A stretch of DNA of 48,183 nucleotides, taken from the NCBI RefSeq assembly GCF_009846865.1, contig NZ_WUWN01000026.1, forward strand, positions 1 to 48,183, read 5' to 3'. Below, piece by piece: positions 44,215 to 48,183 of this stretch (the first letter of the stretch is position 1; each line of letters opens with the position of its first letter). The DNA is from Puerhibacterium puerhi (GTDB taxonomy: Bacteria > Actinomycetota > Actinomycetes > Actinomycetales > Cellulomonadaceae). Under the pieces are notes generated by a model. It saw nothing but the letters and a program-made list of their open reading frames with translations. It searched no databases and was not told the DNA's origin. The translations under genes were made by a program, and so were the position numbers.

Positions 44215-45450
44215 GTGACACGCCGCTCCCCCCGCCCCGAGGCCTCCGGTCGACTGCACAGCCTGGACGGTCTGCGCGGCGTCGCCGCCGTCATCGTGCT
44301 GCTGCACCACACCGCCCTGCTGATCCCCGCGTTCGCGGCCACGTACAAGGGCGGCGACCAGCCGCAGCCCGGGACGCTCGAGTGGAGCCTGGCCCGCACG
44401 CCGCTGCACCTGCTGGTCGCGGGGCCGGAGGCCGTCCTGGTCTTCTTCGTCCTCAGCGGCCTGGTCCTGGCGCTGCCCGTGCTGCGCCGCCCCGCGTACG
44501 ACTGGATGAGCTACTACCCGTCGCGCCTCGTGCGGCTCGGCGTGCCCGTCGCCGCCTCCGTGGCGCTGGCCGCGGTGTGGATCCTGGTCGTCCCGGCGAC
44601 CCAGCGGCCGGCGAGCGTGTGGACGCACTCGATGCCGTTCACCGACCTGTCGTGGAAGGACGTCGTCGTCGCGCTCGACCTGGTGTCCAGCAGCAGCTAC
44701 CCGATCAACAACCCGCTGTGGTCCATCCGCTGGGAGCTGCTGTTCTCCCTGGCCCTGCCGCTGTACGTCGCCGCCGCGCTGTGGCTGCGGCGCCGCTGGC
44801 TGGTGGTCGTGCTCGTCACGCCGCTGGTGACCTACGCGGGGTACCAGACGTCGAACGGCGCGCTGCACTACCTGCCGGTGTTCTTCCTCGGCACCCTCCT
44901 GGCGGCCTCGCTCCCCCAGGTACAGCGCCTGCTGGCGCGGTGCGACGGCCTCTTCTGGCGCCTGGTCGCCTGGCCGCTCGTGACGCTCGCGGCGCTCGCC
45001 GTCCTGGTGATGCCGTGGCTGGCCGGCCACGGGTCGCCCGAGCTCACCCACGAGGTCGACGCCCTGCGGGCCCTCGGCCCCCTGGGGGCGCTCGCCGTCG
45101 TGGTGACGGCGCTCGGCTGGACCCCGCTGCGGCGGCTGCTCGAGACGCGGCCGTTCCAGGCGGCGGGCAGGTACTCCTTCAGCCTCTACCTCGTGCACGT
45201 CCCCGTGATCATGGCGGTGGCCTGGGGCCCGGCCGGCGGTCTCGAGCTGCGCTACCGCGCGCTGCTGTGCGTCGCGGTCTCGGCGGTCGTGGCCGTGGCG
45301 TTCTTCCACCTCGTCGAGCGGCACTCGCACACCCTCGCCCGCCGCGTCGGCAAGCGGGTCAGCGCCGCGATCGCCGCCCGGCAGCCGGCCGCCGCCGCCC
45401 CGGTCACGCCGGCGGAGCGCACCACGCAGGCTGCCGGCTCGGGCCGCTGA
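44215..45450 (+). CDS. Acyltransferase family 3 (OafA-type) membrane protein
   Basis: 411 residues. LHSLDGLRGVAAVIVLLHHT with the catalytic-type His, LVFFVLSGLVLALPVL, PSRLVRLGVPVAASV, and NNPLWSIRWELLFSLALPLY, the usual family signatures; about ten hydrophobic segments. Probably O-acylates an envelope glycan; the adjacent mannose and glycosyltransferase genes are consistent with that but do not prove it. It has the same fold as the gene at 21444 but only low similarity, so not a recent duplicate. Confidence 0.92.
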   Translation: MTRRSPRPEASGRLHSLDGLRGVAAVIVLLHHTALLIPAFAATYKGGDQPQPGTLEWSLARTPLHLLVAGPEAVLVFFVLSGLVLALPVLRRPAYDWMSYYPSRLVRLGVPVAASVALAAVWILVVPATQRPASVWTHSMPFTDLSWKDVVVALDLVSSSSYPINNPLWSIRWELLFSLALPLYVAAALWLRRRWLVVVLVTPLVTYAGYQTSNGALHYLPVFFLGTLLAASLPQVQRLLARCDGLFWRLVAWPLVTLAALAVLVMPWLAGHGSPELTHEVDALRALGPLGALAVVVTALGWTPLRRLLETRPFQAAGRYSFSLYLVHVPVIMAVAWGPAGGLELRYRALLCVAVSAVVAVAFFHLVERHSHTLARRVGKRVSAAIAARQPAAAAPVTPAERTTQAAGSGR

Positions 45451-45505
45451 CGCCCCGACAGCACAGGCCGGCACCGGGCCCGGCCCGTCCGCCGGGCCTG
45501 GACGG

Positions 45506-47227
45506 TCAGCCGGCGGCGTCGACCTCGTGCACGCTCACGCTGCCGGGCGCCGACACGGTCGCGGTGGCGGGCAGCGACGCGACGAGCGTGCCGGACGAGT
45601 CGGTGCCGTCGTCGGCCGTGAGCTGCACCGACCACACGACGCCGGCGTCCTCGGCCTCGACGCCGACGGCCGCCGCGCTGGCGTCGCCGGCCAGCTCCGC
45701 GAGGTCCACGGTGGTGCTGCGCGCCGCCTCGAGGTCGACCGACCGCTCGGCGACCTGGGCGCCGTCGGCGCCGTAGAGCCGTACGACGGCCGTGGTCTGC
45801 CCGCTCGGGTCGGCGTCCTCGCCGCGGTCGGCCGGCACGGCGGTCAGCGCCAGCACCGCCCGCGTGCCGCCCGGCAGGGCCGCCTGGGCGGAGGCCGCGG
45901 CCTCCGGCACCGCCGTGCCCGCCACCCACGCGACGTCGTACGGCGCGCCCGAGACCACCGCGTCGTCGGCCGCCGCGCCCTCGCGGTGGCTGACCGCGGC
46001 GGCCACGAGCGGGCGGTCCGCGTCCACCACCACGGTGTAGGACCCCTCCGGCAGACCGCCGATCGGCAGGTCGGTGACGACGCCGGGGTCGAGGTCCACC
46101 TCCTCGCCGCCGCGCAGGTACACGCGCCCGTCCGGGCCGTAGACGCTCACGCGGGCGGTGGTCGGCTCCTCGCCGGGCACGAGCATCCGCAGCTGCGGGG
46201 CGTGCGGGTCGTCCACGGCCTGGCCGCCGGAGACGATCCCGGGCACGGCGACCGACCGCCGCGGCGCGGCGCCCGGCGTCAGCAGGTCGGTGCCCTGCGG
46301 CACCAGCCCGTCGATCGCCTGGGCCTGCAGGGCGGCGGCCACGCGTGCGCCGGACGAGGTCACGTGCACCGCGAGCCGGCGCTGGTCCGGGGCGGCGGCC
46401 TCGAGCCGCGTCTCGCGGGACTCGCCCGGGCCGAGCACGAACGAGCCGTTGCTGCCGAGCGCCACCTGGCCGCCGGGCCCGTAGACGTCCAGCGTCACCG
46501 TGGCGGCGCGCTCGCTGGGGTTCTGCACCACGAGCAGGGCGCTCGAGCCGACCTCCGTGCTGCCGCCGACGAGCCACTGCGAGATCGCCGGGGCGGTGCA
46601 GGCGCCGGCGGCGAGGCCGCGCAGGTCCCCCGACGTGGTGACGGAGGCCAGCGCGCCGGCCGCGCGGAACGGTCCCTCGGCGTCGGGCTGGGCGCGCAGC
46701 AGCAGGGAGCCGGACGCACCGCCCGCCGCGGCGTCGGCCGCCGCCCCGCGGGCGAGCTCGCGCCCGCCGGTGCCGTCGAGCGCGGACAGGCGCGGGGCCT
46801 GCTCCGGCGACCCCAGGACCGCCAGGGCGTACGTCGAGGCCGTCTGCACCGGCGCGGCCCGGAACTGGTCGTCGCCGACGTCGGCGCCCTCCGGGAGCCG
46901 GGCGGGCTGCGGGCACACGAGCGTGGCCGGCGCGGGGTCGACCGCCACCGCGCGTGCGGGGTCGGGCCCGACGGCGGCGGGGTCGCCCGTCAGGGCCTGC
47001 GCCCACGGCAGCCCGACGGCGGCGACGGCGCCGGTCGCACCGACCACCGCGACGCCCGTGACCGCCATGGCGACCCAGCGGACCACGGTGCGGGTGCTCC
47101 GGCCCCGGGCACTCCTCGTGGCCGGGGTCGCCTCGGTGGTCGACTCCGTGGTCGTCTCGGCGGTCGACTCCGTGGTCGTCTCGGCGGTCGGCTTCGTGGC
47201 CGCCCGCGTGGCCTTCTTCCGTGCCAC
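45506..47227 (-). CDS. DUF5719 family membrane-anchored protein
   Basis: 573 residues. A Lys/Thr/Glu-rich cytoplasmic start (MARKKATRAATKPTAETTTE with near-exact TAETTTES repeats), one membrane segment (about 50-72), then a large extracytoplasmic beta-rich region (ASTYALAVLG, SSALLVVQNPSERAATVTLD, VSVYGPDGRVYLRGGEEVDL). DUF5719 is an actinobacterial family of unknown function often encoded after a large membrane glycosyltransferase, as here. GTG 47227 with GGGAGG 5-6 nt upstream; the start is 2 nt after the stop of the gene before it. Confidence 0.9.
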   Translation of the reverse strand: MARKKATRAATKPTAETTTESTAETTTESTTEATPATRSARGRSTRTVVRWVAMAVTGVAVVGATGAVAAVGLPWAQALTGDPAAVGPDPARAVAVDPAPATLVCPQPARLPEGADVGDDQFRAAPVQTASTYALAVLGSPEQAPRLSALDGTGGRELARGAAADAAAGGASGSLLLRAQPDAEGPFRAAGALASVTTSGDLRGLAAGACTAPAISQWLVGGSTEVGSSALLVVQNPSERAATVTLDVYGPGGQVALGSNGSFVLGPGESRETRLEAAAPDQRRLAVHVTSSGARVAAALQAQAIDGLVPQGTDLLTPGAAPRRSVAVPGIVSGGQAVDDPHAPQLRMLVPGEEPTTARVSVYGPDGRVYLRGGEEVDLDPGVVTDLPIGGLPEGSYTVVVDADRPLVAAAVSHREGAAADDAVVSGAPYDVAWVAGTAVPEAAASAQAALPGGTRAVLALTAVPADRGEDADPSGQTTAVVRLYGADGAQVAERSVDLEAARSTTVDLAELAGDASAAAVGVEAEDAGVVWSVQLTADDGTDSSGTLVASLPATATVSAPGSVSVHEVDAAG

Positions 47228-47229
47228 GG

Positions 47230-48183
47230 TCACCTCCCTCGCCGGCGCCCGACGGGCAGGGCCAGCAGCACGAACACCAGCAGCACGACGCCGCCGGCGG
47301 TGAACCACAGCGGCTGGCGCGGGTCCACGTAGTCCACCCGCAGGCGGCCGCCCTCGGCGGGCACCTCGAACGCCTGCAGGCCGTCGGCCTCCACGGCCGC
47401 CAGCCGGCGGCCGTCCAGCGTGGCCTGCCAGCCCGGGTCGGCGGCGGACGCCAGCACGACCACGCGCGTGGTGTCGGGGTCGGAGGCCACCGGGACGGCG
47501 TCCCGCACGCGCAGGCCCCGGGAGGCCAGCACACCCAGCACCTCGGGCCGGTCGCCCGCGCCCGGCGCCGCGTCCGTCAGCCGCGCCCAGCCCGGGGCGG
47601 GCTCGCCCTCGGGCGCGACGCGCCACAGCAGCGTGCCCTCGCCCTCGGTGACGCGCGTCAGGCCGGCCACCATGTCCAGCGTCGTCACCAGGTCGCGGTC
47701 GGCCCCGGGCGGCACCTGCACGGCGCCGACCCCGAGGTCGGCCAGCCGCGCCGCGAGGTCGGGCGCCTGGCCGGCGGCCAGGTCGGCAGCCACCGCGTCG
47801 AGACGCTCGTCGCCCGCCTGCGGCGCGCCGACGACGCCCGCGTCCCGGGCGCGCACGACCACCGACGCGTCGGTCAGCGCGGTGCCGTCCGCGTGCAGCA
47901 GCGCGTAGCCGACCACGCCGTCGGCGTCACGCTCGAGCTGCAGCACGCGGGCGTTGCGGCCGGAGTCCTGCATCTGGCGGCCGACGGCGGGCACCACCGG
48001 CGTGGCGGTGGCCCCCAGGTCGCCCACCTGGTGCCCGTGCGCCTCGGCGAGCGCCCACGAGGTGGCGCCGGCCACGGGCAGCACCAGCGCCACGACCACG
48101 CCCGCGACGGCGAGGGACCGCGCCGCGCGCCGGCGGGCGCGGCCGGCGTCGGCGTCGCGCACCCGGCGGCCGGCGCGGGCCCC
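47230..48183 (-). CDS. C-terminal part of a large membrane protein, probable family 2 glycosyltransferase (5' part beyond window)
   Basis: The frame is open to the right edge; 317 codons plus stop are visible. A membrane segment (about 24-42 of the visible part, SLAVAGVVVALVLPVAGATS) is followed by an extracytoplasmic domain (GALAEAHGHQ-like region through DPGWQATLDGRRL, typical of C-termini of YfhO- or GT-linked membrane proteins) and a last membrane segment PLWFTAGGVVLLVFVLLALP. The glycosyltransferase assignment rests mainly on its pairing with DUF5719 in other actinobacteria, since the catalytic domain is not in view. Its stop is 2 nt before the DUF5719 start. Confidence 0.65.
   Translation of the reverse strand, partial: GARAGRRVRDADAGRARRRAARSLAVAGVVVALVLPVAGATSWALAEAHGHQVGDLGATATPVVPAVGRQMQDSGRNARVLQLERDADGVVGYALLHADGTALTDASVVVRARDAGVVGAPQAGDERLDAVAADLAAGQAPDLAARLADLGVGAVQVPPGADRDLVTTLDMVAGLTRVTEGEGTLLWRVAPEGEPAPGWARLTDAAPGAGDRPEVLGVLASRGLRVRDAVPVASDPDTTRVVVLASAADPGWQATLDGRRLAAVEADGLQAFEVPAEGGRLRVDYVDPRQPLWFTAGGVVLLVFVLLALPVGRRRGR

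Overview
The window is about 75% G+C, with very strong G/C preference at third codon positions, frequent GTG starts and many 4-bp ATGA/GTGA overlaps. Together with MtrAB-LpqB, DUF3499, DUF5719 and actinobacterial-type AhcY, this points to a high-GC actinobacterium. Gene content and style best match Cellulomonas or a relative (Cellulomonadaceae, Micrococcales). The genus is inference.

Layout, left to right. (1) 1-4683, minus strand: mtrA-mtrB-lpqB and the 5' part of a comF-like gene, the conserved envelope-stress/cell-division signalling operon. (2) 4789-12627: a five-gene plus-strand operon (membrane protein, DUF4129, DUF4350, MoxR ATPase, DUF58) followed by divergent SpoIIM-like and RDD membrane proteins. 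This is a MoxR/DUF58 module of unknown cellular role. (3) 12650-19539: two GT-B glycosyltransferases, a DMT-type permease, an alpha/beta hydrolase and a NarL-type two-component system. (4) 19771-26228: ahcY, an OafA-type acyltransferase, a frameshifted MFS transporter, a divergent Nramp-like transporter and a DUF1275 protein. (5) 26489-34422: a six-gene peptide-uptake operon (binding protein, two permeases, gamma-glutamyltransferase-like enzyme, fused double ABC ATPase, FCD-type GntR regulator). (6) 34591-38965: a secreted subtilase and a secreted protein with five 45-residue FG-GAP/VCBS-like repeats, a BNR_4-like domain and a Ser/Pro tail. (7) 39096-48183: Trm112, phosphomannomutase, ManA, a GT2 glycosyltransferase, DUF3499, a zincin-like protein with a broken HExxH, a second OafA acyltransferase, DUF5719 and the C-terminal end of a large membrane protein. 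Regions 1, 4 and 7 contain landmarks (comF, lpqB, mtrB, mtrA, ahcY, manA, manB, DUF3499, zincin) that I recall being grouped in the same block of the Mycobacterium tuberculosis chromosome. The rest looks like lineage-specific insertion into that backbone.

The most unusual non-coding structure is a stem-loop element bracketing the DUF58 gene. Two copies in opposite orientation (9114-9184 and 10664-10744) share an identical 35-nt loop, but their outer stems differ in sequence and both remain self-complementary. A third, truncated copy (10604-10663) lies beside the second. A second palindromic family is present at 26299-26342 (decayed), 34494-34551 and 36221-36278, each just beyond a stop codon. 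Several genes have a TAnnnT box 6-8 nt before the start codon and no Shine-Dalgarno sequence, which suggests leaderless transcripts. No tRNA, rRNA, CRISPR array, insertion sequence or prophage was seen.
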